A stretch of 64,000 nucleotides of DNA, taken from contig CP053161.1 of NCBI GenBank assembly GCA_014607495.2, positions 9,433,115 through 9,497,114 on the forward strand, given 5' to 3'. The position numbers and the translations under genes were made by a program. The notes beneath the pieces were generated by a model that was given only the letters and a program-made list of their open reading frames with translations, did not search any database and was not told the origin of the DNA. This DNA is from Carposina sasakii. Its lineage: Eukaryota; Arthropoda; Insecta; Lepidoptera; Carposinidae. Below, in pieces: positions 35,516 through 45,064 of the stretch (the first letter of the stretch is position 1; the number at the start of each line of letters is the position of its first letter).

Positions 35516-35775
35516 CAGGATGTAACAAAAAGGGTATGTTAAGCGAAAAGCTATGTAAATAGCCCACTATAGAGAACCTATCTACAAAATTTGAGACTCG
35601 AAATCACATTTTTATTTTTCAAGATTGTATGAAAATTTCTGAGATATTTAAAAATTCTCCATACTGTAGGGAAAAATAAACAGGTGATTTCGGGTCTCAT
35701 ATTTTGTGGATAGGTTCTCTATAGTGGGCTATTTACATAGCCTTTCGCTTAACATACCCTTTTTGTTACATCCTG
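35516..35775. mobile_element. Tc1/mariner-type MITE, 260 bp
   Basis: A near-perfect palindrome beginning CAGGATGTAACAAAAAGGG and ending in its complement, flanked by TA on each side. The arms (about 115 bases each) surround a short AT-rich centre. A second, split copy of the family is at 28198-28625. The CAGGATGT end resembles the right end of the DD41D element at 40485, although the inner sequence differs. Confidence 0.78.
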
Positions 35776-35819
35776 TATATGTAGGTACTTACTATTACTC
35801 ATTATTATAGTACCCACAG

Positions 35820-36170
35820 AGAAAGACATAAAATGTTCTGTAGTCCACGCGAAGTCCCGGGCATCAGCTAGTCTATATATATTATTATATATATTAAAAA
35901 TGTAATGGATCGCTGTCTGTACGTACATGGAAGATATATTATTAACGCAATAATACCCAAAAAGAATGATTTTTGAAATATTTGTCGATTTGTCTGTGCG
36001 TTTGTGCACGCTAATCTCAGAAATGGCTGAACCGATTTCGATGCAGTTTTCAGAAATTTATAGTAACAGGTCCCGGTTTTTATCCCGGGAAAATGTTTTT
36101 TCCCGGATAATTTCGACATTTTGTTTTTTCTGTAGTCCATGCGGACGGAGTCGCGGGCGTCCACTAGTAA
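35820..36170. repeat. Remnants of a GTCGCGGGC-type dispersed repeat
   Basis: Two adjacent pieces contain GTAGTCCACGCGAAGTC and GTCCATGCGGACGGAGTCGC, each followed by GGGC(A/G)TC and a short (A/T)CTAGT end. A third related piece is at about 41545-41712. The CTAG-type ends resemble nonautonomous Helitron 3' ends, but I cannot confirm a hairpin or a 5' TC end, so the class is open. Confidence 0.4.
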
Positions 36171-36689
36171 TATAATATACCAGACACAACAAAAGGCTCC
36201 TGGTATGCGAACGGTTTAATTTCGGACATAGTATGTCGCCATCAGCCCACCGGTTGACGAAACATCAACGGACAATAGAATAGAAATACAATAGACGAAC
36301 GCATCGTTAGGTGCACGAGACGGGGATGTGCTTTATTGTATTCTATATTACCTACCTTTAGGTTTATCGTGAATGGACATTCCTGTGTAAATATTAGGTA
36401 CTGAGGTTTGCTTGATCCGTGATTCTGTCACGTTGGTTTGTTGAGACAGTATGCGAGACGTAACAGGCGGTCTGTGAGAGTTAAAGCTATATTTAATCAT
36501 AATTTTATAAAATGTAGAACAATAGATAAATTAACTAGAGCTAGCTTTTAGAATAAGATTAATATTTTAAATATGTAAAAATATTTTAATTATGTAGGTA
36601 CTTTAGCCCAATTCAGGGCCCGCCGGATACAACTCATACAACCTTAACGGTGGTACATATTGCTACCATGTTATTATCAATAACATCCA

Positions 36690-36950
36690 GTATTCTTTAC
36701 ACATGTAGACATGTGTTCCGAAATGGGGTAGCCAAAACTGCAGGTAAAACTGCAATCAAAAAGGAGCCCACGGCCATTTTAGCAGGGCAGGTACAGATAT
36801 AAATTTATCAATGAAAAGTTACTAGTTTACAGAAAATGCCTCAATTCCGTAGTCGACACTTACGCTTAGGACATGCACAGAAAGAGATGCAGCTGATGTA
36901 TTCTCATAAACCCTCGCATCAGCACAGGAATACTCTTTATATAAGTGAAA
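36690..36950 (+). repeat. Dispersed repeat (CGCCTGAGAGAATGCC family), copy 2
   Basis: It starts with ATGTGTTCCGAAATGGGGTAG and later has TTCCGTAGTCGACACTTA, GATGCAGCTGATGTATTCTC and a CAGCACAGGA block. Order and spacing match copies at 30.9 and 48.8 kb. Confidence 0.55.
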
Positions 36951-37445
36951 TAATTCCAATCTAGTACTTAATAAGCCCAGGACGCAGAACTCAACACAAT
37001 ATATTAGACACACAATAGAGGGCGCGCCGTTAGTTGCACGAAACTCGGAGTTATTGCGTGAGGGCCCGCGGATAAACGATGCTCATCCCGTCAGCGCCAT
37101 ATGTGGGCAGCGGCTAAGACAACGCTTAATGCCCACTTCAAATAACACTTGTAAAGGTGTCTTACACTTGTATTATACTCGTAGAGGCATCGACAACTGA
37201 GTTGTAGTAGCAACTTTTCCTTTGGGCATTAAATTGTTAGCTCAAAAACTGCTTTAAGTGGTGTAATAGATATTAGCCTATCACTTGGAGGATAGTGGGT
37301 TTGACTCTTTAAAAGAAAGCATAATTTATTGTACATATATAAAATTATAAAATAGTATATGTTTAGGTATATAATTTTTTGTAATCAATCAATTTATACC
37401 ATACTGTTGGTCAGAAGTTGTACTTGACAACCGTTGGTCAGAACT

Positions 37446-37510
37446 GGCACCATGTGGTTCTAGCGGCCCTTGGTGCTTTACCTATCCCGTAAGGGATAAA
37501 GGCGTATATG
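37446..37510 (+). repeat. ATGTATG-tailed repeat, cut by a SINE
   Basis: It carries the terminal block CACCATGTGG ... CCCTTGGTGCT ... TAAGGGATAAAGGCG of the family at 22845. The tail then breaks at TATATG where the SINE at 37511 begins, and ATATG plus more ATGTATG tail resumes at 37693. The family was therefore already here when the SINE inserted. Confidence 0.6.
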
Positions 37511-37692
37511 TCCGGGAGGTGGGCAGCAGCGCCTCCCGTGTTGACAACATAGTCCAAAATACAAATTGCGGTCACCAACCCGCCTGCCCGGCATGGTGAC
37601 TATAAATACCCCCCATGACAGTCTTGTGGCATGCCCTGGGGGAGGCCTAAGTCCAGCAGTGGACTGTAATAGGCTGATGATGATGATGATGA
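37511..37692 (+). mobile_element. RTE-tailed SINE, 5'-truncated
   Basis: It matches 15197-15451 from the TCCGGGAGGTGGGCAGCAGC block to the end and finishes with GCTGATGATGATGATGA. The likely target duplication is ATATG at 37506-37510 and 37693-37697. Minus-strand open frames across it are not genes. Confidence 0.75.
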
Positions 37693-37827
37693 ATATGATG
37701 TATGTATGAATGAGTACAACCGTACCGTATTCCCAACTATATGCATGCAAAATCTCAAGAAGATTAGTAGAGTTACTTATTCAAGAGGTACATAAAGAGA
37801 ATGAAAAAGGTATCAAACAAACAAATA

Positions 37828-38449
37828 ACGGGTGTCCCAAGAAATAGTGTCAAGCGGAAGTCCAAGGACAGAATACCCCTAGGGGTACCCGAATTACCCC
37901 CATGTATGTTCCGCGACTTTTTGTAGTTTTCGAGATATGATTTTTTTTCATATTTTTTTGTTAAACCTTGGCTTATTTAACATTATTGGTCACAGAGACA
38001 TCAATTGTTGAGATACAAGCTTGATTTTTTTTCTGAAATAGGTGAACAGTAGCACTTGCAAAAACAAAAGCAATTGTGAGCCGATATGCTACTATTAAGC
38101 CATTAAAAAAATGTTGAATCCTAAGTTTGTTAAAATGTTTAAATTAAAGATCTCTTTTGAAACGATTTAAAAAAAAAAAACTTATCCCAAAAATGTCTCC
38201 AAAATTATTTTTAAAAACTTACCAATTTCGTCAGCTATTTGCCATGTAAATTTTATTGAGCTATCTCCACGACTTCATTTGAAAAAATGTTTGAAACACA
38301 GTAAGTCGAAAAAACTTAATTAAAAGATTGGGCCGAATAAAACTAAAAAAATGTTATTATTGATTGTTTATTATTAAATCACAAAAAGTTTTCGAAATGT
38401 CGCCCTTCCTGCTCGATACAAATTCTACATCGCCTTAAAAAAAATTCTT
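37828..38449 (+). repeat. Left terminal inverted repeat (622 bp)
   Basis: It begins ACGGGTGTCCCAAGAAATAG and ends inside the transposase gene near 38449. It carries the last ~23 codons of the transposase reading frame (minus strand 38379-38449). Confidence 0.9.
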
Positions 38450-39461
38450 TTAGTCGTAAGAACGCTACCCTGTTGCTTTTTATTGTTTCTTCTTATTGTC
38501 TTAGTTTTGTTCGTAGTTCCGCTATGTTTCTGATATCCTTGGCGTAAACTAATTCTTTATAATACCCCCAAACGAAGAAATCGATGGGGTTTAAGTCGGG
38601 AGACCGTGGCGGCCAGGCAATGGGCCCCCCACGGCCGATCCACTTGTCTCCAAACCTTTCGGTTAAATGTTGTCTGACAATCCTCGCGAAGTGACATGGA
38701 GCGCCGTCGTTTTGAAATATCATATTTCTACGCGTTAATAGGTCTACATTTTCTAAAAGACCGTCGAGATCTTGCCGTAAAAATTCCAAGTAGGACTCGC
38801 CATTTAATCGGTCAGGCAGTTGAAAGGGGCCAATCAGCTGTCCATTTAAGACGCCTGACCACAAGTTCACACTAAATTGTTCTTGAAAATTGGAGGCACG
38901 TGTCATGTGTGGATTTTCAAAGCTCCAAGAATGATAATTGTGAATGTTGAAAATTCCACATCGTTTAAAATGAAATTTGTCGGTCCACAAAATCGTATTA
39001 AAAAAATTTGCGTCTTCAGCTTGACGCCGCAACATTTCTTGACAAAACGCCACCCTTCTCGGATAATCTTCGGGCTTAAGCTGCTGAACTTTTTGAATAT
39101 GATATGGGTGAAATCCCTCTTTTTGTAGTATCCGATGTGCTTCTGATTTTGGAATTCCGTTGCGGCGTTCTATGGTTCTGACACTAACTGATGGGTCTCT
39201 TGCCACTTCTTCGACCACTGAATCGACCACATCTGGGTCATGCATTTGTGATGGACGCCCGGGTCTTCTACCTGGTAGGCGACCTTCCATGTAACTATTA
39301 TGGACTCGCAAAATTGTACGATGATCAGGCCAAGTCTCAGGCTGAGGTTCACCACTGTTTTGTACCTGCTGTCTGTACAATCTAGCCGCTTCCGAAGCAT
39401 TTCCTTTTGCATAGCCATAAAAGTAATGTATAAGCGCATAATCTCTTGACGAAAAAGACAT
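38379..39461 (-). pseudogene. DD41D mariner-type transposase, one internal stop
   Basis: The enzyme cuts and pastes the element. The open part (39461-38493) encodes 322 residues. An N-terminal helix-turn-helix DNA-binding region (about 18-140) has a linker-like RRPGRPS. The catalytic core has acidic residues D161 (WTDKFHF), D252 (NDGAPCH) and D294 (SPDLNPID). There are 41 residues between the second and third Asp, which is the DD41D signature of the rosa/VISITOR-type branch and not DD34D mariner or DD34E Tc1. A single TAA at 38493-38495 interrupts the frame, which then continues without a shift for 37 more codons to a TGA at 38379-38381. The distal part looks like a normal transposase end (RRCRICIEQEGRHFE), so the stop is a recent lesion. 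The conserved Glu/Ser after the first Asp is Lys. Confidence 0.85.
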
Positions 39462-39464
39462 AGC

Positions 39465-39861
39465 TCACCAATTTATTGCGCTTAGAAATCCCAATTGATG
39501 TGCACTCCGAAGTCCGTTGAGAAAGCCAAAGTCGTCTAAGAAAGTTCGTAACACCACACAAAAGCCAATCGATATGCAACCAAAGTCCGTAAAGAAAGCA
39601 AAGTTCGTCAAATAATCACAAAGGAGCTAGTAAAGAAGTAACGTTGGGCGCAAATGCAAGCAAATGGTCAACTGACCGGTAGCCGCCGAACACAATGGAC
39701 CAACGCTAACCCCGCTCCCTCACCTCACGCTTCCCCTTGCCTTGCCGCAACTCAGGTAGTAAATTCCGAGAATTGCACTCATAATCACCCTTACAGCTCA
39801 ACTGCCCCGTGTATTGAGTGACGTCACGCAATAGACCTGTTAACATGGTCTTGTAGACTAC
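39465..39861 (-). promoter_or_regulatory. Transposase upstream region
   Basis: About 400 unique bases between the transposase start and the right inverted repeat. It is richer in G+C than the arms and contains a palindromic TGACGTCA near 39821-39828. It should hold the transposase promoter, but no TATA box or initiator can be assigned with confidence. Confidence 0.4.
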
Positions 39862-40485
39862 AAGAATTTTTTTTAAGGCGATGTAGAATTTGTATCGAGC
39901 AGGAAGGGCGACATTTCGAAAACTTTTTGTGATTTAATAATAAACAATCAATAATAACATTTTTTTAGTTTTATTCGGCCCAATCTTTTAATTAAGTTTT
40001 TTCGACTTACTGTGTTTCAAACATTTTTTCAAGTATGAAGTCGTGGAGATAGCTCAATCAAATTTACATGGCAAATAGCTGACGAAATTGGCAAGTTTTT
40101 AAAAATACTTTTGGAGACATTTTTGGGATAAGTTTTTTTTTTTAAATCGTTTCAAAAGAGATCTTTAATTTAAACATTTTAACAAACTTAGGATTCAACA
40201 TTTTTTTAATGGCTTAATAGTAGCATATCGGCTCACAATTGCTTTTGTTTTTGCAAGTGCTACTGTTCACCTATTTCAGAAAAAAAAATCAAGCTTGTAT
40301 CTCAACAATTGATGTCTCTGTGACCAATAATGTTAAATAAGCCAAGGTTTAACAAAAAAATATGAAAAAAAATCATATCTCGAAAACTACAAAAAGTCGC
40401 GGAACATACATGGGGGTAATTCGGGTACCCCTAGGGGTATTCTGTCCTTGGACTTCCGCTTGACACTATTTCTTGGGACATCCTG
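39862..40485 (-). repeat. Right terminal inverted repeat (624 bp)
   Basis: Reverse complement of the left repeat. At about 39869-39932 on the plus strand it holds an inverted duplicate of the transposase C-terminal coding sequence, out of context on the promoter side of the gene. The inner end is abrupt: similarity stops at 39862. Confidence 0.9.
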
Positions 40486-40981
40486 TATAATATACTTTCA
40501 CATTTTACATATAATATTAGATGGGATCTTATCGCTTTTGTCCCATAGAAGTAGGCAGAGACGCGAGATCAATAGATCACTAATTCACACGTTCCAAATA
40601 TACCCCTTTTTCATCCACATTTATTTGATTTTTTATGCCTGCTTCTCGATCTTGTGAACCAAAATTGTACACAATAATCCCAGTTTACTTTCCGCCATTC
40701 ATCAATCAATTACTCGAGCGTCGTTTTAGGCCCGCTGCGCTCATAGGCACGTGTGTGCAGACTTTATTAGCGCGGTTCAGACAAATAGCTCGGTTTGCTA
40801 GTCAGCGCCTGTACTAGCATCGGACGATACGGCTTCAATTAATAACTGTATACTCCAACATGTGTTCGCAAACCCACCGGGCTTTATACCCTGCGCTGAC
40901 CCTCGAAACTGACAACTTACGAGTATAATCGCCATCACTACATTTGTAAGAATAAAAGTTACGATGATTTGGGCACCTATA

Positions 40982-41339
40982 CAGGGTGTGTGTGTGACAA
41001 CCAGGCAAATGCTGAAATATTGAACCAGTACCATTGTTTTGAGTTATACGACAGTGTTATTACTCGCAGGAAATGCATTTTTTATTTGATTATCCGCAAT
41101 ATTGGCTTTCCGCGCCAATTGTACCTATCGGATGATCCTGTGAGTAGTTAAATGTGCTTATTATAAGTCATTATCTAAGGCCTACTTAAACAAACTACAC
41201 ATTTATTTTCTCTAAAAAAAATGAAAAAAATGTGGGAAAATTTTGAAATTTTTCTGCGAAAATTTTCAGTGGTTTTCGCCTCAGAACCATGGTCTTAAGT
41301 CATGGTATCAATATTTGCCTGGCTGTCACAAACACCCTG
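40982..41339. mobile_element. TA-flanked MITE, family copy 1 (358 bp)
   Basis: It begins CAGGGTGTGTGTGTGACAAC and ends with the complement-like GCTGTCACAAACACCCTG, bounded by TA at 40980-40981 and 41340-41341. It shares its termini and several inner blocks (for example CCATGGTC...CATGGTATCAATATTTGCC) with the element at 49912-50388, which lies in the opposite orientation. It is a non-autonomous Tc1/mariner-type element. Confidence 0.75.
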
Positions 41340-41843
41340 TATAGCATGCAATACGTACGTACATTGACGTGCAAGTTCAAATCACGACATGAAAGCATAC
41401 ACAACTTATTTGCCGATTGTCATTTTTCTTTGTTACTTTCAATATTTGTACGGTCTGTACCTACATAGTTGTTAGGTACTCTGAATCCACTATTGTTAAT
41501 CCTTATTTATAAACAGATATTAATATAAAAAGATATTATAAACATAAAAGGAACTCTGTCTGTGTGGCTGTCACGCCAAAACTACTGCATCGATTTAATT
41601 TGGTACACAGGTAGTATAGAGCCTGAGAAAGGACACAGGCTACATTTCGACATCTTGTTTTTTTTTTCTAAATTCTACGTGAACGAAGTCGCGGGCGTCC
41701 ACTGTTCTACTATGTTTCACGAACGCTCAAAACATCAAAGATTATGAAGAAGAAGAAGATCATTAGTCTATAACTGAAGATATTATTAAAATAAAAATGA
41801 TATGCCAGCTTATTCATTCGAAACTCTCCTAAAACCTCTAGAC

Positions 41844-42049
41844 CAGGGGTTCCCAAACTTTTTTACTCATAGACCCCTTTCAAAATTTAACTGGTTTTGG
41901 TGGACCCCCTACAGGCCTACACCACATACAAATTAATTGTAAACCCCTTCGATCAAAGGCAAACCCCCATTTATTCACGCCAACGTAGACCCCCATCGAG
42001 TCTCCTGTGGACCCCTGGGGGTCCACCTGCACCACTTTGGGAACCACTG
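41844..42049. mobile_element. hAT-type MITE, 206 bp
   Basis: It begins CAGGGGTTCCCAAACTTT and ends ACTTTGGGAACCACTG, the familiar hAT terminal repeat. An exact 8-base duplication, CTCTAGAC, flanks it at 41836-41843 and 42050-42057. It is C-rich inside, with several GACCCCC runs, and has no coding capacity. Confidence 0.88.
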
Positions 42050-42201
42050 CTCTAGACTAACGAAAAACTTTATTATGCAGAAGCCCCTCAACGAATTATG
42101 ACATCACACGTCCGTGCACTTCACGGCTTGCGTGCAAGTGCACGTTGATAAGTATTAACAATGAGAAGTTGCCTAACATCATATTACTTTTATTAGTACT
42201 G

Positions 42202-42417
42202 AAGAAGAACTGATGGCCGATGGAGTCGGAAAGTTCTAGAGTATCGGCAAACGCAGCGTGGGAAGACCACCCGCTAGGTGGACGGACGACCTGGCCATGG
42301 TCGCGGGCGTCGGTTGGATGCAGGCTGCTTCCGACCGGTCGGAGTGGAGGTTGTTGGGTGAGGCCTATGTCTAGCAGTGGACTTCTCAGGGCTGTAAATG
42401 ATGATGATGATGATGTA
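42202..42417 (+). mobile_element. RTE LINE 3' end fragment
   Basis: Closely matches 29706-29927 of the RTE copy at 28.8 kb, including the RWTDDL block and the TCTAGCAGTGGACTTCTCAG end, followed by (ATG)n. About 13 bases are deleted near 42240, which breaks the frame. Confidence 0.85.
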
Positions 42418-42689
42418 CATACACACAGCTGTGTTCCCGAATTAGGTCAGCCACACTGCAGGGTCTTAACAATCATGATAAGGCTAGGTTTCCACTGACG
42501 CGGAGCTGGACGGAGAGGAGCGGAGAAGAGCGGTGAAAAGTAGTGAGTGTTTCCATTGAAGTGCAGCAGAGCGGAGTAGTGAAGCGGAGCGGAGTGGAGC
42601 GAGTCAAGCGCCGTGGCGTCATACACCCACCCCCGCACCCCGGTCTGCACCTCGCCGCTCCGCTCTCCCGTTCGTCCAGTACACAACCT

Positions 42690-42880
42690 AGCTGCGCTCC
42701 GCGGCGCACCGCCCCGCAGTCCTCCGCTCCGCACCGCACCGCTGTCCTCCGCTCCGCACCGCCCCGCTGTCCTCAGCTCCGCACCCCAATGCCCGCTGTC
42801 CTCCACTCCGCACCGCCCCTCTGTTCTCCGCTCCGCACCCCAATGCCCGCTGTCCTCCGCTCCGCATCGCCTCGCTGTAT
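42690..42880. repeat. GC-rich minisatellite, CCGCTGTCCTCCGCTCCGCA units
   Basis: About seven to eight units of roughly 20-30 bases resembling CCGCTGTCCTCCGCTCCGCA, some with an inserted CCCAATG. The unit echoes the element's own GCGGAGC end motif, so the array probably grew by slippage of MITE sequence. It produces open frames in several phases that should not be taken as proteins. Confidence 0.75.
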
Positions 42881-43140
42881 TTTTATGAATATCCGTTCAG
42901 CTCTGCTGCACTCCGCTCGTGCTATTGCCATTGAAGCGGAGCGGAAATTTCAAGCATAGTGATTAGTAGTGATGGGCCGACTATGGTATTTGCCGACTAA
43001 CCGACTAGCCGACTAATCGGTTTTCTAACTGCCGATTAGTCGGCCGACTAATCGGCAATGCCGATCATTTCTTGTCGTATTCGGGCTTTTTCGTCATCAT
43101 TCGGCTTAGCCAACAAGCGGCCCGGCCGCTGAGCATGTTG

Positions 43141-43951
43141 CACAGTGTTCCGAAAACCCCAAAAATGGACATCTCTAGCTGATCCCGTATATCGACGTAT
43201 TTCGACGAGAGAATCAATTCGCTAGAACAAACCACCTATCAATTGTTGATAGTTTCCGAGAAAAAATAATTAAAGTTGCCAGTTTTTTGGGGGTCGAAAA
43301 ATGAAAAAAATTGAATTGTACTTTTATTAATGAAGTTTGACCCAAAATTTATTTATCCTATAATATTTCATCGTATTGTGCGTATTTTAAGCTAAATTAC
43401 AATCATCTTGATGCAGGTGATTTAAAGAAATTAAAAAAAATCTAATTTCTGTTAATATTTTTTTTAAAGAAAAGTGCACAATTTCAGCACGTAATTATTT
43501 ACACTAATAATTACTCATTATTACGTCTATCTACAGAAAAAAAATCAGCACCGTACCTCGTGGATATCTGGAGTGAGTAATTGTTAGTATAAAAAATTAC
43601 GTGCTGAAATTGTGCACTTTTCTTTTTAAAAATTTTTAACTAACATTTGTTTTTTATTTATTTATTTAAATCACCCGCATATAGATGATTGTAATTTAGC
43701 TTGAAAAACGCGCATTACGATGAAATATTATGAGATAAATAAATTTTGTGACAAACTTAATTAATAAAAGTACTATTAAAAAATTTTAATTTTTCGATCC
43801 TCCAAAAACTGGCAACTTTAATATTTTTTTCTCAGAAACTATCATCAATTGATATGTGGTTTGTTTTAGCGAATTAATTCTCTCGTCGAACTACGTCGAT
43901 ATACGGGATAAGCTAGAGATGTCCATTTTTCGGGGTTTTTGGAACACTGTG
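43141..43951. mobile_element. Fold-back element nested in the hAT
   Basis: Two arms of about 370 bases are inverted copies that begin CACAGTGTTCC and end GGAACACTGTG, with a short centre near 43525-43575. The arms are around 85-90% alike by eye. No reading frame is present. TGTT lies next to both ends, with one extra base on the left, as a possible duplication. The superfamily is uncertain. Confidence 0.75.
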
Positions 43952-44065
43952 TGTTATGATGTGTTTGTTTACATTTTTATTTTGTTCGTTTTATATTTGC
44001 TGCACCGCCGGTATTATTAGAACTATTTGAAATAAATAAAAAAATGCTGTCTGTACTGTCACGAA

Positions 44066-44236
44066 ATGTCGAAAAAGAAATTGTGTGTGCGGACCTTTAA
44101 TGATGTTGAAGATGAACCGTCAAAAGTTAAATGTGACTAGTGCCAGTAACTCATTCACGCAGCGGTCAAGGCAGAAAAGCAAATAGGTACAACAAGTATG
44201 ACGAATCATATTTTATGTGTTAACACAATGAGTTGA
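44066..44236 (+). pseudogene. hAT transposase N-terminal relic (BED-like finger)
   Basis: The 57-codon frame starts MSKKKLCVRTFNDVEDEPSK and continues with a Cys-X2-Cys ... His-X4-Cys arrangement (CD.CQ ... NHILC) like the BED zinc finger at the start of hAT transposases. Two in-frame stops lie between the Cys and His pairs and a third ends it. No catalytic region follows. Confidence 0.6.
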
Positions 44237-44280
44237 TGCCTCAATAGGCTATTTCATAGATTTTTAAATTCTATTTTTAG

Positions 44281-44532
44281 CCGCGTGGTGCCGGCAGAGT
44301 AGAGTTGGTACCACCCCTGCCTGCCCGTGGGTATCGTACGAGGCGATTAAGGGTTTCCGGGAGGTGGGCAGCAGCGCCATCCGTACTGACAGCATAGTCC
44401 GAAAATCACACTGTGGTCACCAACCCGCCTGCCCAGCGTGGTGACTATGGGCAAAACCCCCCTGTGGCAGTAGCCTTGTGGCGTGCCCTGGGGGAGACCT
44501 ACGTCCAGCAGTGGACTGCAATAGGCTGAAGA
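44281..44532 (+). mobile_element. RTE-tailed SINE, near-full-length
   Basis: It begins CCGCGTGGTGCCGGCAGAG and contains GTTTCCGGGAGGTGGGCAGC and TCCAGCAGTGGACTGCAATA, as in the copy at 15197. The tail is short (GGCTGAAGACG) in place of repeated GATGAT. No clear target duplication. It lies inside the hAT element, so it is younger than that insertion. Confidence 0.8.
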
Positions 44533-45064
44533 CGAAAAGTTTAATATTTAAATAGCGCGCCAAAACGCTTTAAAAATATGGCGTCGGTGACATCACTTGC
44601 CTGTATCTGTCGCTGTGACACTTGTCATCCACATACATTTAAATGTAAATACAAAAACAAGGTTTACAAGTTGGTGACGTCATAATAAGCCCGACCTACG
44701 TGTCACGTGACAAAAGTTTTAAAAAATACGCATTTTTATTTACGGATTTTTAAGTAAATATTTTTCGCATTATCCAATAGCCTATTGGCAGGTTATATCA
44801 AAAGTAGTAACTGAAGACTGTAACTTTAGATATTTACTCTAAGTAATGTTTCGAAATTATAAAACAAGTATAGATTATTTGTTTTATTTCATTTGTTATG
44901 CGCCGATTATAATCGGCTTATTTTGCCGAATAGTCGCCGACTACAAATGATGCCGAATAGTCGGCTTTCCCGACTAGTCGGCCCATCTCTAGTGATTAGT
45001 CAATTCATGCACTGCTAAAAACCGCTCTGCCCAGCTCCACGACGTCAATGGAAACCCAGCCTAA

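Larger units (their letters stand above)
37828..40485 (-). mobile_element. Tc1/mariner DD41D transposon with 0.62-kb TIRs
   Basis: A 2,658-bp DNA transposon bounded by TA at 37826-37827 and 40486-40487. The left arm 37828-38449 and the right arm 39862-40485 are inverted copies of about 622 bases with only scattered differences. Between them lies a transposase gene on the minus strand. Typical mariners have inverted repeats of about 30 bp, so these are exceptional. The extreme ends differ slightly (ACGGGTGTCCC on the left, CAGGATGTCCC on the right). The transposase has one stop codon near its end, so the copy is probably inactive or only recently dead. Confidence 0.92.
42967..44991 (+). mobile_element. 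hAT transposon, degraded, with nested insertions
   Basis: A 2,025-bp element beginning TAGTGATGGGCC and ending GGCCCATCTCTA, flanked by an exact 8-base duplication, GTGATTAG, at 42959-42966 and 44992-44999. Both subterminal zones are crowded with CCGACTA/TAGTCGG copies (about 42975-43065 and 44905-44980), probably transposase binding sites. It contains a relic of a BED-type zinc finger (44066-44236), a fold-back element (43141-43951) and a SINE (44281-44532). Most of the transposase gene is gone. Confidence 0.85.
42482..45061. mobile_element. Harbinger-type GC-rich MITE, split by a hAT element
   Basis: The outer ends are GGCTAGGTTTCCACTGACG (42482 onward) and the complement CGTCAATGGAAACCCAGCC (to 45061). 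A TAA flanks each side (42479-42481 and 45062-45064), as expected for PIF/Harbinger. Removing the hAT insertion (42967-44991 plus one 8-bp repeat) leaves about 547 bases. The remaining left part contains a GC-rich minisatellite and inner inverted copies of the GAGCGGAGC motif. Its open frames are artefacts of repeat composition. Confidence 0.75.

Noticed and set aside
38877..39439. Open frames of 64-89 codons in other phases over the DD41D transposase
   Set aside because: They are shadows of the transposase frame.
42447..42959. Overlapping open frames of 88-138 codons on both strands, rich in Pro, Ser, Arg or Gly
   Set aside because: They fall in a GC-rich minisatellite inside a MITE, occur in several phases at once and have no domain.
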